Assembly (NCBI RefSeq): GCF_030052815.1
Contig: NC_079493.1
Location: forward strand, 124,568,394 to 124,632,393
Direction: 5' to 3'
DNA from: Hevea brasiliensis
Taxonomy: Eukaryota; Streptophyta; Magnoliopsida; Malpighiales; Euphorbiaceae
Length of the DNA: 64,000 bases
This document shows positions 1 through 10,843 of this stretch, piece by piece. The translations under genes were made by a program, and so were the position numbers. Position 1 is the stretch's first letter. Every line of letters begins with the position of its first letter. Below the pieces are notes generated by a model, which saw nothing but the letters and a program-made list of their open reading frames with translations, was not told the DNA's origin and searched no databases.

Positions 1-1
1 C

Positions 2-1101
2 ACTACACCAGAACCAGATGTGCCTGACGAGGTGTCAGCACAGGATGAGGCGCCTGCCCCGAGGAGGCGGGGTAGGAGGCTAAGAGCTGCTCAAGTAAGA
101 ACACCGCCATCGGGCTCAGATCGCCTTTATGGCACAGGGTCCCATAAACCCAATGGCAGCTACTCTAGCTGGGTTGCAGAGAACCATCGACATGATGGCG
201 CAGTATATGATCCACCCTTCATAACAGCAGCAGTCCACCGCACCAAGAGGGAAACCTTACAAACAGATCATCAATTTTAAGAAGTTAGTGCCTGATACTT
301 ATGATGTGTCAGACGATGCATATCGATTTTTGGACAAAGCAGTGGGCCTTTGAGGCCTTAAGACAGAATGGCAGGTCTGTAGATAAATATGCTACAGAAT
401 TTCTGGAACTGAGCAGGTATGCCCCTACAGCAATTGCTACAGAAACTATGAAGGTGAAGAAATTCCTAAAGGGGCTGGACAGGAGGTATGCAAACCTGGC
501 CATGATGTCTGATCAGTCTTTTGATGTGGTGGTTGATCGAGCCAGACAAATTGAGATTAGCTATGCTATGGATGACAACGGAAGAGTAAAGAAAAACAGA
601 GCAGAGAGTTCTTCAGGTGTTCCCCATATGGATACTACGGATAGTGGTGGCCAAACTAATTACAGAGGAAGAAACAGAAATAAGAGGAGTGGTTTTAGAC
701 ACAAATCCCGAGGGTTCAGACCAGGGTACGGATCCAGCAGTGGTCACAGCCGGTACATGCAGCCTGGTCAGGTCAGATCCTCCATGGCACCTTGTGCATA
801 GTGTGGAAGAGGACATTCAGGATCTTGTATGATGGGTTCAGGAGTATGCTTCAGGTGTGGCCAACTAAGTCACTTTGCTAGGGAATGCCCCGTGTTCAGT
901 GAGCCACAGATGAGGTCACAGGTTTCTGTTGCAAATGTTCCTCGTCAGTTGTATCCAAGTGTTTCCAGCATGGCAGGCAGTCAGTTCAGTGGCCAACAGG
1001 GCCGAGGATAAGGGGGACATGGATTTGGAGGCAGATCTGGAGGTAGAAGTCAGTATCAGGGTTCTGCCACTCAGGGTAGGGGTCAAGCTCGGGTTTTCAC
1101 C
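2..1101 (+). pseudogene. Broken gag region of the chromovirus
   Basis: Gag packages the element RNA. Here the reading frame moves from frame 2 (bases 2 to about 125) to frame 3 (about 126-353) and then to frame 1 (from about 340). Stops lie at 222-224, 351-353, 799-801 and 1009-1011. The central capsid part seems shortened near 325-350: the segment that normally precedes the conserved LRQ-type helix follows far too soon. A nucleocapsid zinc knuckle of the form C-x2-C-x4-H-x4-C survives at about 847-890 (CFRCGQLSHFAREC). A glycine/arginine/serine-rich linker follows. No functional Gag can be made from this copy. Confidence 0.88.
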
Positions 1102-4100
1102 TTGACCCACCAGGATGCTCAGGCTTCCAATGCAGTTGTGGCAGGTATTCTTCTAGTCTGTTCCTATGAGGCTCGTGTTTTGATAGATCTGGGTGCTACG
1201 CACTCATTTGTCTCCCCTGTGTTTGCCATGAGATTGGGTAGAAACCTTACAACTTTAGAATGCCCTTTGTCGGTAGCTACCCCACTTAGTGACAACATAA
1301 ATGTAGATATGATTTTTCCGGGTAGCCCAGTAGTAGTGGATGGAAAGATCCTCCCAGCAGACTTGGTTCCTCTACTAGTGATGGATTTCGATGTAATCTT
1401 GGGGATGGATTAGTTGGCAACTCATTATGCCACTTTAGACTGCAGGAACAAAAAAGTGTATTTCCACATACCTGGTGTAGAAGAGTTTAGCTTTGATGGT
1501 GACAGGAGCGTGGCTCCATATAATTTGGTGTCAGCAATTAGTGCTAGAAAAATGTTGAGGCGTGGATGCCAAGGGTATTTGGCATTGGTGAGAGATACAT
1601 CTGTAGAAGGTGTCAACATGGAAAATGTTCCTGTTGTCAGAGAATTCATGGATGTCTTCCCTGAGGAGCTTCCAGGATTGCCACCAGGAAGAGAAATAGA
1701 GTTTTACATTGATGTTGTGCCGGGTACGAAGCCCATATCAATGCCGCCTTACAGGATGGCACCAGCAGAATTGAAAGAGTTAAAGGAGCAACTACAGGAG
1801 CTTCTGGACAAGGGTTTCGTACGTCCGAGCACTTCACCCTGGGGTGCTCCTGTTCTATTTGTGAGAAAGAAGGATGGGTCATTGAGATTGTGTATTGACT
1901 ATAGACAGCTAAACAAGGTGACTGTGAAGAACAAGTATCCACTTCCTCGGATCGATGATCTGTTTGATCAGCTCCAAGGGGCTAGATTCTTTTCCAAGAT
2001 AGACCTGCGATCAGGCTACCATCAGTTGAGAATCAGGAATGAGGACGTGTCCAAAACGGCATTCAGGACAAGATATGGTCATTATGAGTTCTTGGTAATG
2101 TCTTTTGGACTCACTAATGCACCAGCAGCCTTTATGGACTTGATGAACCGGGTGTTCAAGTCGTCTTTGGACCGTTTTGTCATCGTATTCATAGATGACA
2201 TTTTGGTATACTCTCGGGCCGAGGAGGAACACGTGTGGCACTTGAGAATGGTGTTGCAGACTTTGAGGGAGCACCAGCTATATGCCAAATTTTCAAAGTG
2301 TAAATTTTGGCTAGAAAGCATCTCATTCTTGGGACACGTGGTTTCTAGTGAAGGTATTCAAGTGGATCCTAAGAAAATTGAAGCTGTAACGGATTGGCTT
2401 AGGCCTACAACAGTCACTGAGGTGCGAAGTTTTCTGGGTCTAGTTGGCTACTATCGGCGTTTTGTGCAGGATTTTTCCAGGATAGCAGCTCCCCTAACTA
2501 AGTTGACTCGAAAAAATGTTCCATTCATTTAGACAGATGACTGTGAGAAGAGTTTCCAGAAACTTAACGAGTGTCTAACCACCGCCCCTATGTTGACACT
2601 ACCGATGAGTGGTGAAGGATACACCATGTATTGTGACGCCTCCAGAGTTGGCTTAGGGTGTGTTTTGATGCAAAATGAAAAAGTAGTGGCTTATGCTTCA
2701 AGGCAGCTGAAGAGGCATGAGCAGAACTACCCTACCCATGATTTGAAAATGGCGGCTGTAGTCTTTGCACTAAAAATCTGGAGACACTACCTGTATGGTG
2801 AAGTGTGCGAGATATATACCGACCATAAGAGTTTGAAGTACATCTTCCAACAGAGGGATTTAAACTTGAGACAGAGGAGATGGATGGAGCTTCTAAAGGA
2901 CTATGATTGCACCATCCAGTACCACCCTGGGAAGGCCAATGTAGTAGCAGATGCTTTGAGCAGAAAATCTTCTAGTAGCTTGGCGCACATTTCAGCAGAG
3001 AAGAGACCGTTGATTCAGGAAGTACATGAGTTGATGGATCAAGGTTTATTCCTAGATCTTTCAGATGAGGGGGTATTGTTGGCTCATTTTTCAGTGAGAC
3101 CAGACTTGCAAAATAGAGTTAGAGTTTCCTAGCACAGAAACCAACAATTGATGAAGATCATAGAAAGAGTACAGCAAGGTGAAGGTGGAGAGTTTGGATT
3201 TGCCAATGATAGCGCCCTTATGCAAGGTTCTAGAATATGTGTGCCCGATGTAGACAATCTCAGAAATGAAATCATGCAAGAGGCACACTATACCCTGTAC
3301 AGTGTCCACCCAGGTTCCACCAAGATGTACCATGATGTGAAAGATAGCTATTGATGGAATGGCATGAAGAGAGATATAGCAGACTTTGTGTCCAAGTGCT
3401 TGACTTGTCAGAAGGTGAAGTTTGAACACCAGAGACCGTTAGGGAAGCTGCAAGAGTTCCCTATCCCAGAATGGAAGTGGGAAATGATTACTATGGATTT
3501 TGTGACTGGGTCGCCTCGTACCACCCGAAGATATGATTCGATATGAGTAATTGTAGATCGCCTAACCAAATCAGCTCACTTCTTACCTATGAAGACTACA
3601 TATTCTGTTGCACAGTACGCCCGACTCTATATTCGAGAAATAGTCAGATTGAATGGAGTTTCGACTTCCATAATATCTGACAGAGGGCCCCAATTCACTT
3701 CTCAGTTTTGGAGAAAGTTGCAGGAGGCACTTGGCACACAGTTGAACTTTAGCACTTCTTTCCACCCTCAGACAGATGGACAGTCCGAAAGGACAATCCA
3801 AACACTGGAAGACATGCTTTGCATGAGTGTTTTGGATTTTGGAGGTCAATGGGATGATCAGCTAGCTTTGGTGGAGTTTGCCTACAACGACAGTTACCAT
3901 TCCAGCATAGGGATGGCACCCTATGAGGCACTATATGGAAGAAAGTGTAGGTCTCCTCTGTGTTGGACAGAAATGGGAAAAGCGAAGGTGCATGATGTAG
4001 ATTTAGTGCAGTACACTTCGGAGATAGTTCCTTTAATCAGGGAATGATTGAAAACAGCTTTCAGTAGGCAGAAGAGTTATGCAGACCCCAGACGGAGGGA

Positions 4101-4540
4101 TGTGGAGTTTGCAGCAGGCAGGCGACTATGTATTCCTGAAGGTTTCTCCAATGAAGGGAGTCATGAGATTTGGAAAGAAGGGCAAGTTGGCACCTCAGTG
4201 TATTGGACCTTTTGAGGTTACGGATAGAGTTGGAGCAGTTGCCTATCGGTTGGAGCTACCATCCAACCTTTCTCATGTTCATCCTGTGTTTCATATCTCT
4301 ATGCTCAGGAAATACATTCCTGATCCTTCTCATGTACTATAGCCAGATGTAATAGAGCTAAAAGAAAACTTGACGTTTGAGGAGCAACCTGTAGTCATAG
4401 TGGACTACAAAGTGAGACAGCTAAGATCAAAACAGATCCCTATGGTTAAGGTTTTGTGGAGGAGCCAGTCAGTGGAGGAGTGCACCTAGGAGTCAGAACG
4501 GGACATGCGTAGCAAATACCCTTATCTGTTCAATGTGTAA
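1102..4540 (+). pseudogene. Broken pol region: protease, reverse transcriptase, RNase H, integrase, chromodomain
   Basis: Domains in order: aspartic protease around 1150-1410 (active-site region reads LIDLGATHSF, where DSG would be usual); reverse transcriptase about 1700-2530, with the catalytic FIDD box at about 2190-2200; RNase H about 2620-3000, with TDHKSL; integrase zinc domain about 3270-3425 (H-H-C-C) and DDE core about 3480-3930 (TMDF, SDRGPQF, SERTIQ); C-terminal chromodomain about 4350-4540. Stops interrupt it at 1411, 2530, 3130, 3352, 3544, 4045, 4340 and 4487. A 4-bp tandem duplication near 4111-4121 shifts the frame from 1 to 2. Frame 1 is otherwise open from 829 to 4047, so point stops rather than rearrangements killed most of pol. 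Confidence 0.93.
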
Positions 4541-4589
4541 TCTTGTACTTTATTCTGCCTTGTGTAAAATTCGAGGACGAATTTTCTGT

Positions 4590-4602
4590 AAGGGGGGAAG
4601 AA
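4590..4602 (+). other. Polypurine tract (plus-strand priming site)
   Basis: An uninterrupted purine run (AAGGGGGGAAGAA) directly abuts the first base of the LTR at 4603. This is the expected position of the primer for plus-strand DNA synthesis in LTR elements. It is preceded by the sequence AATTCGAGGACGAATTT typical of this retroelement lineage. Confidence 0.85.
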
Positions 4603-7217
4603 TGTAACACCCCTAATTTTTAAATTTATTATTTTTGGGGAAATAAGGATATTTTATTTTATTTAAATTTTAGGAAATTATTTGAAATTTTTTTCAGATT
4701 TTAAAAATCGGGTTCGATTTTTCTAAAATATAAAACTTTGATGATTTTTAAAAATTAATTTAAAGACCACGTGGCAAAACTAAAAATATATTTGGAGTCT
4801 ACGAATTTTTCTGAGTTTTCTGAAATTTTTTCGAAATTTTTGGGCCTCATTTTCGGTCCTAAGACAGAGTAAAAATTCAAAATTTTGTATTCCGAATTGA
4901 ACCTGCCGAATCAAACCGAACCGGATAGGACTGGTCCAATCGGACCGGCTCCTTCTTCTTTTTCTCTTTTTCTCCCGCGCGCATTTCTTCCTTCCTCTCT
5001 TTCTCTCCCGTTTTCTCTCTCCTCCCTCCTCCCCTTGTCGCGCCGTCACCTCCCCTGCCACCCCAGCCTGCCGGTGCCCATCCCCAGCCGCCTGGGCGAC
5101 GCGACGCGCAAGCGCGCCGCTTCATCTTCCCGGCTAAAATCCGGCCGATCCGGCCACCAATCGGACCGGGTCTTGTGTCTAAATCTATCTACTCGTCGAG
5201 AGCTTTCCATAGACACCAAGAACACAGAAATCCATAGAGCGGTTTGTCCAATTTTTGCCTGGGAAGTTTTAGCCCATTTTGACTTTTGGGCTAAATTTCT
5301 CGCAAACCGTGAACCCCACGAGAAAACCGAGAGTACTAGAGCTCTCCACTCATCGGGAGCTTCACGGCGATATAAAATTCAAATTTTTCCGACACCGTTT
5401 TTCGGTGGGTCCCACGGAACTTCGCAGTATTTTTTCGAGCATTTAATGAGCTTAGAAAATTCCATAAAATTTATGTACTAACCCCCGTGTTGTGGGCTTC
5501 ATGTAGGTATCTTTAATTCGCGGAAATTCGATAGTTGTTCGGGTCTGTGAATTTTCGGCCAGACAGGCCGGCTACCGGAAAAAGTCTCCGAATTGAATCG
5601 AGGTTTTGGCTACCCCACCATTGTCAGATGTCCCGAGCGCGTCCCCGGAGTCGGAATCGGCAAAGGTAAACTCGAACCTTGCTTTTACGTAATTTTCTAG
5701 TGCTTAAATAGGATTAAAAATCCATAAAATATTTGTGGTAGCTCAGAAAATTATGATTCTTTTTGCAATAGCCTAGTAATATTGTTAAGGACTGCGGGGC
5801 AAAGTTTTAGAATTTTTAGAGTTCATTTGGGTAGTTTTTGAAAAAAGAGTTAATTATAAGGACTAAATTAAAATTTTACATATTGTGATGGATGACTGTT
5901 TGGATAGGCCCAGGAGGGGCTGTGTGATGTGATTGAGCTGTGGATATATGGATTGTGAATATAGAAGTGTATTTTGAGCCCTTTTGCAGGTCGGGTAGGT
6001 CCTAGGTATAGGGGAGACTCTGCCGGATCTTCGGCACGACTTAGGACGTATTTAGTCTTTTTTTAGTTTGTATTGAGTCAAACTTATTAAATGATTGTAA
6101 TAAAATTGTCAGGTGAGCTGGGACAGCCTTCTTCCTCCACCTAGCCGCCACAGTGATTGCCGTCAAGTCTGTGAGTAAAATATTAATTTTAATTGTAATT
6201 TCGATATTATTATATGTTCAAGCATGTCCATGCATAACTTATATGCATATATCTATGTAGTTAAACTCTAGGCACGATTTATGTTGCATTCATAACTGTT
6301 AAAGTGCCATGGATGTTGTTGTGGTAATTTGGAGCAGTGTGCGTGCGTTGGCGTGCGTGTGATGTGGTGTAGACTATGGATAGGACGGGTAGACACGGCT
6401 TGAGATCTTCACTAGGACCTGGTCCTTCGGGGTAGACACGGCTTGAGTTCTTCACTGGGACCCCGATTTGGTTATTAAGTGGAAGTCCGAGCTGAGTTCT
6501 TCGCTGGCACAGTTTGGATTTAAGAGAACTGTATAGGGGATCAGCTCCCATATATTATGATTGATATTACTGGGTGTGTGAGTGCTCCAAATTACCTTTT
6601 TGCTGTTATGATGTGAATTTATTGCTGATGTGCATTTCACTTTACAGGATGCATTAGCTTTAGATAGTTATAGAGATTATAGCTGAAATTGATATTTTAC
6701 TCTCTGAGTCGAACGCTCACTCCTGTTCAATATTTTTCCAGGCCACAGGAGGATATTTTTGAGGATTAACCTGCTTTTCATCCTCGCAGGTTGTCTAATC
6801 ATGTTTGTGTAATTCTATAAACTTCTAGAATTTCCGCATGTGTTAGAAATATTTAATTGATTTGGGTTTGTAATATTAATTGCTATTTTGGACCTGTAAA
6901 AATTTTTATTACATGCATGTTTGATGGATTGGATGAGGGAGCTGAGCTCCCATTTATTTTTATGCTGATATGAGTATGTGGAGGGTGAGCTGAGCTTCCC
7001 AATTGATTATTTATTGTGTTTACAGGTCGGATGAGTCAAAAACTCCCCGTTAGAAGGTCCATTTTATGGCCGGATTCTGTCCGGTTGATTTCTTGAAATT
7101 GGGCCCAAATGGGCCTTAGAGTTGGGTTAGTAAATAGTTAGGCTTACTACGGGTCTCGAGGGCTTTAGGCTGGCCCAGGTCTTAGTGCTGGTCCGGCCCA
7201 TAGGTTGGGTCGTGACA
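4603..7217 (+). repeat. 3' LTR of the chromovirus (2615 bp)
   Basis: The LTR begins TGTAACACCCC right after the purine tract and ends GGTCGTGACA, so it has the expected TG...CA ends. Beyond 7217 the sequence changes abruptly to very AT-rich DNA. A GC- and CT-rich block occupies about 4940-5170, and a short imperfect tandem repeat lies at about 6385-6515. The 198-codon open frame at 4885-5481 lies inside this block; it has low-complexity Ser/Leu/Pro composition and no recognised domain, so I do not call it a gene. U3/R/U5 borders cannot be placed from sequence alone. Confidence 0.9.
6385..6515 (+). repeat. Imperfect short tandem repeat inside the LTR
   Basis: Three spaced, diverged copies of a unit containing GGTAGACACGGCTTGAG...TTCTTCACTGG lie at about 6386, 6431 and 6480; the third is much altered. 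Such internal LTR repeats are common in large chromovirus LTRs. Confidence 0.6.
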
Positions 7218-8586
7218 AATTAAGTGATAAGTTTGAGTATTAAGTTTCTAAATTTTCCTATAAAAAGAAAAAAATATAAAATAGAAAATACGACTTATAA
7301 AAACTTAAGCTTATATAATAATAAATTTAATAATTCTTAAATTAAATATTTATATTTAGATTTACATATTTATTATATACACTTTAATTAATTTTTTTAA
7401 TAAATCTCAATATAAATATTTAATATTATAATTTTAAAATTTATTTTTATATGAGGTTAAACTTATATTAGATATATTTTGTAATTAAACTAGTATTTCA
7501 TTAGTTATTATAAATAAGATTGATACGACAATCTATTATTATTATAATTATATAATTTTTTGAATTTATTCTTTGTTTTACATACAATTATACATATTTT
7601 TTGTACAAAAAACTTATTGTTTAAAGTATTAATAATATTAAAAAAATACAGATTTCCTAATTTTCTTTAATTTAAAATTTTATTATATAACTTAAAATTA
7701 TTAATATTATTATGCATCATAATTTTTAAATTTTTATTCAATATAATAATAAGTAATAATTTGAAAAAAAAGATATTATCAACTGTTTTCATTAAATTTT
7801 ATTTTGAAAAAAATACTCATCAAATATTGAAAATTTTTTTATTTACTTTAACTTTTATTCATTTTATTAATATTTTACTACTAAACAAATTATTGTAGTA
7901 ATTATCTGTAAAGTATATATTATTCTGTTAAAAATTAAAATAATTCGCTAATAAAGCATTTTATTGTGTTTTTTTTTTATTAAATTATCCTAAGAAAAAA
8001 AAAAAGAAGTAAATAAAACTATTGACGATGAGAGGAGTCGCAGGAATGCGAATGGAAGATTGAAATGAATGGGCCAACAAATTGCTGATCCAATGAGTTC
8101 AAACTGGAAAGCCCAAAAGGTTGGGCACTAAACTGGATGTATGAAATTTAATCCAATATATATATATACCAATAACGCTTAATAATATTCTCCCTTTTTA
8201 ATTTTAAATTTTATGAAAAAAGAATTAACAAATTTTAATTGGAAATGTGCAATTTCAATTTGAAGTCTATTTAAAAATTAAAATTTTAATATTTTTAAAA
8301 AAATATACATTTTTCGATTTGATTTGAAAATCACTTTAGAATCACACCAATTTGATTCGTGTATATCCCTAATTCAAAGAATATAAAACCTGGAAAATTA
8401 AAAAAAAAAAAATGTACAAAATGGCCAATGGGCGACGATCATTTGTCAGCCCATGACCATATTGATGGCAATTTTCAAAAGCACAGGGTCATTTTAGTAA
8501 TTTAACACAAACAGTAACCACTCTTCTTCTTCTTCTTCGTCGTTTACCGTTCTTACATGCTTTCTCTCTTCCGTCAATTCGCTAAA
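7218..8586. other. AT-rich intergenic DNA between the retroelement and exportin-T
   Basis: About 1.4 kb of AT-rich sequence with homopolymer runs and a short TA run at about 8156-8168. No open frame of note and no recognised element. The last 70 bp before the likely TATA box contain a CTT-rich stretch (8518-8537), common in plant core promoters. Confidence 0.6.
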
Positions 8587-8594
8587 CTATAAAT
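8587..8594 (+). promoter_or_regulatory. Candidate TATA box of exportin-T
   Basis: CTATAAAT lies 263 bp before the start codon, with CT-rich DNA on both sides. Transcription would start near 8620, giving an untranslated leader of roughly 235 nt. This is inference from position and motif. Confidence 0.4.
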
Positions 8595-8620
8595 TAATCA
8601 CACAGTCCAAACACGGTCCT

Positions 8621-8653
8621 TAGGGTTTTCGCCTTCTCTCTCCAAAAACCCTA
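8621..8653 (+). promoter_or_regulatory. Two opposed telo-box motifs in the exportin-T leader
   Basis: TAGGGTTT at 8621-8628 and AAACCCTA at 8646-8653 are the two orientations of the plant telo-box. This motif is enriched near transcription starts of genes for translation and growth functions in plants, which suits a tRNA export receptor. Confidence 0.5.
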
Positions 8654-8856
8654 CTCCTTCAAATCAATCACATACATTATATAAAGATCTCTCAAATTCA
8701 CCCAAGTGGTAAGCTTTCTCTAAACCCTTCAACCCAAACTCGCCAAATAGTAAAACCTCCCTCACAGTTAGTTGGATTCTATCTTAGTTTTTCAATATCC
8801 GACAAGAGAAAATAATCAATTTATTGGGTTTTCTGTTTCAACTGCTGCATTAACCA

Positions 8857-10811
8857 ATGGATGATCTTGAAAAAGCAATACTTATAAGTTTTGATGAATC
8901 AGGCACTATAGATTATGCGCTAAAATCACAAGCAGTTTCTTTCTGTCAGCAAATTAAGGAAGCCCCGACAATATGTAGGATATGTGTTGAGAAATTGTGT
9001 TTTTGCAATCTTATTCAAGTTCAGTTTTGGTGTTTACAGACTTTACATGAGGTTATTAGGGTCAAGTATGCTCTGTTAAGTTTGGAAGAGAAGGATTTTG
9101 TTCGGAAATCAGTATTTTCTATATGCTGTTTTGATGTGATTGATGAGAGCAATGCTGTGAGGGTTTTAGAGGGTCCTGCATTTATAAAGAACAAGCTTGC
9201 TCAGGTTTTGGTTACCTTGATTTATTTTGAGTACCCAGTAATTTGGTCTTCAGTGTTTGTTGATTTTTTGCCTTGTTTAAGTAAAGGAGGTATAGTTGTT
9301 GATATGTTTTGTCGGGTCTTGAATGCACTGGATGATGAATTAATTAGTTTAGATTACCCTCGTACTCCTGAGGACATGGGGGTTGCAGTGCGGGTTAAGG
9401 ATGCAATGAGGCAGCAATGTGTGGGTCAGATTGTGAGAGCATGGTTTGGCATTGTATCTATGTATAGGAATTCTGATCCAGAGCTGTGTTCTAGCGTCTT
9501 AGATTCAATGCGCAGGTATATTTCATGGATTGATATTGGGTTGATAGTAAATGATGTTTTTCTTCCATTGTTATTCGAGTTGATACTAGTTGATGAAGAA
9601 TTTGAGCAGCTTCAGGGTGCAGCTGCTGGGTGTGTTTTGGCAGTGGTTTCTAAGCGGATGGATCCACAGTCAAAGTTAACAATATTGCAGAATCTTAAGA
9701 TCAGTAGGGTTTTTGCTTTGGTAACTGGGGACAGCGCCTCAGAGTTAGTGTCAAAAATAGCTTCATTAATTACTGGTTATGCTGGGGAGGTTTTGGAGTG
9801 CTATAAACGGTTTGGTACAGAAGATGCTAAGGAGGTTTCACTAGAGCTTTTGAATGAGGTTTTGCCATCAGTTTTTTTTGTAATGCAGAATTGTGAGGTG
9901 GACACGGCATTTAGTATTGTACAATTTCTTTCAGGTTATGTTGCCACTATGAAGAGCCTTTCTCCGTTAAGAGAGAAACAAGCACATTATGTGGGTCAGA
10001 TATTGGAGGTCATTCATACACAAATTCGATATGATCCTATGTACCGGAATAATCTTGATTTGTTTGATAAGATTGGAAGAGAAGAGGAAGATCGGATGGT
10101 TGAATTTAGAAAGGACTTATTTGTGTTGTTGCGTAGTGTGGGTCGAGTGGCACCTGATATCACTCAAATATTTATCAGAAATTCTTTGGCGAGTGCTGTC
10201 GCATCTTCATCAGAAATAAATGTTGAAGAGGTGGAAGCCGCTCTTTCTCTTTTGTACGCACTAGGAGAATCATTAAGTGATGAAACCATGAGACCTGGAA
10301 GTGGACTGTTGGGTGAACTGGTGCCGATGCTTCTTTCTACAAGGTTTCCTTGTCATTCTAATAGGTTAGTTGCCCTTGTGTATTTGGAGACAATAACTAG
10401 ATATATGAAGTTTGTTCAGGAGAATATGCAATATATTCCCATGGCTTTGGCTGCCTTTCTGGATGAGAGAGGAATACACCATCCAAACATCCATGTCAGT
10501 CGTAGAGCAAGTTATTTGTTCATGAGGGTTGTAAAATTGCTGAAAGCAAAGCTTTTGCCTTTCATAGAGACAATTTTGCAGGTAATATTTAAATCATCTA
10601 CTATTCTTCTGGTAATGATTCACCTAGAAAATATTGCAATTTGTACTCTTGATTTCTACTGTTTTTGAATTGTTGTATGAATTGACAGAGCCTCCAAGAC
10701 ACAGTTGCTCGATTTACAAGCATGGATTATACATCAAATGAATTTACAGGTTCTGAAGATGGTAGCCACATTTTTGAGGTCACCTGTCACTGCCTGCTTA
10801 CTCCTTCCTTC

Positions 10812-10843
<32 letters not shown>

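Larger units (their letters stand above)
1..7217 (+). mobile_element. Degenerate Ty3/gypsy LTR retrotransposon (Tekay/Del-type chromovirus), 5' end outside window
   Basis: The order gag with CCHC knuckle, aspartic protease, reverse transcriptase, RNase H, integrase and C-terminal chromodomain, followed by a purine tract and an LTR that starts TGTAACACCCC and ends in CA, is that of a plant chromovirus. The long LTR (about 2.6 kb) and a terminal chromodomain-like segment ending near 4540 point to the Tekay/Del lineage. The 5' LTR, primer-binding site and start of gag lie before base 1, so the target-site duplication cannot be checked. The internal region carries about eleven in-frame stops and at least three frame changes, so the copy is non-autonomous and old. 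The lineage assignment is from recalled family features. Confidence 0.93.

Noticed and set aside
4885..5481. 198-codon open frame inside the LTR
   Set aside because: It lies in a CT-rich LTR block, its translation is low-complexity Ser/Leu/Pro/Arg, and no domain is recognisable; open by composition.
10582..10668. Continuation of the first exportin-T exon to 603 codons
   Set aside because: After 10581 the sequence no longer matches the family; a GT donor there joins cleanly to the exon at 10689, so the extra codons are intron.
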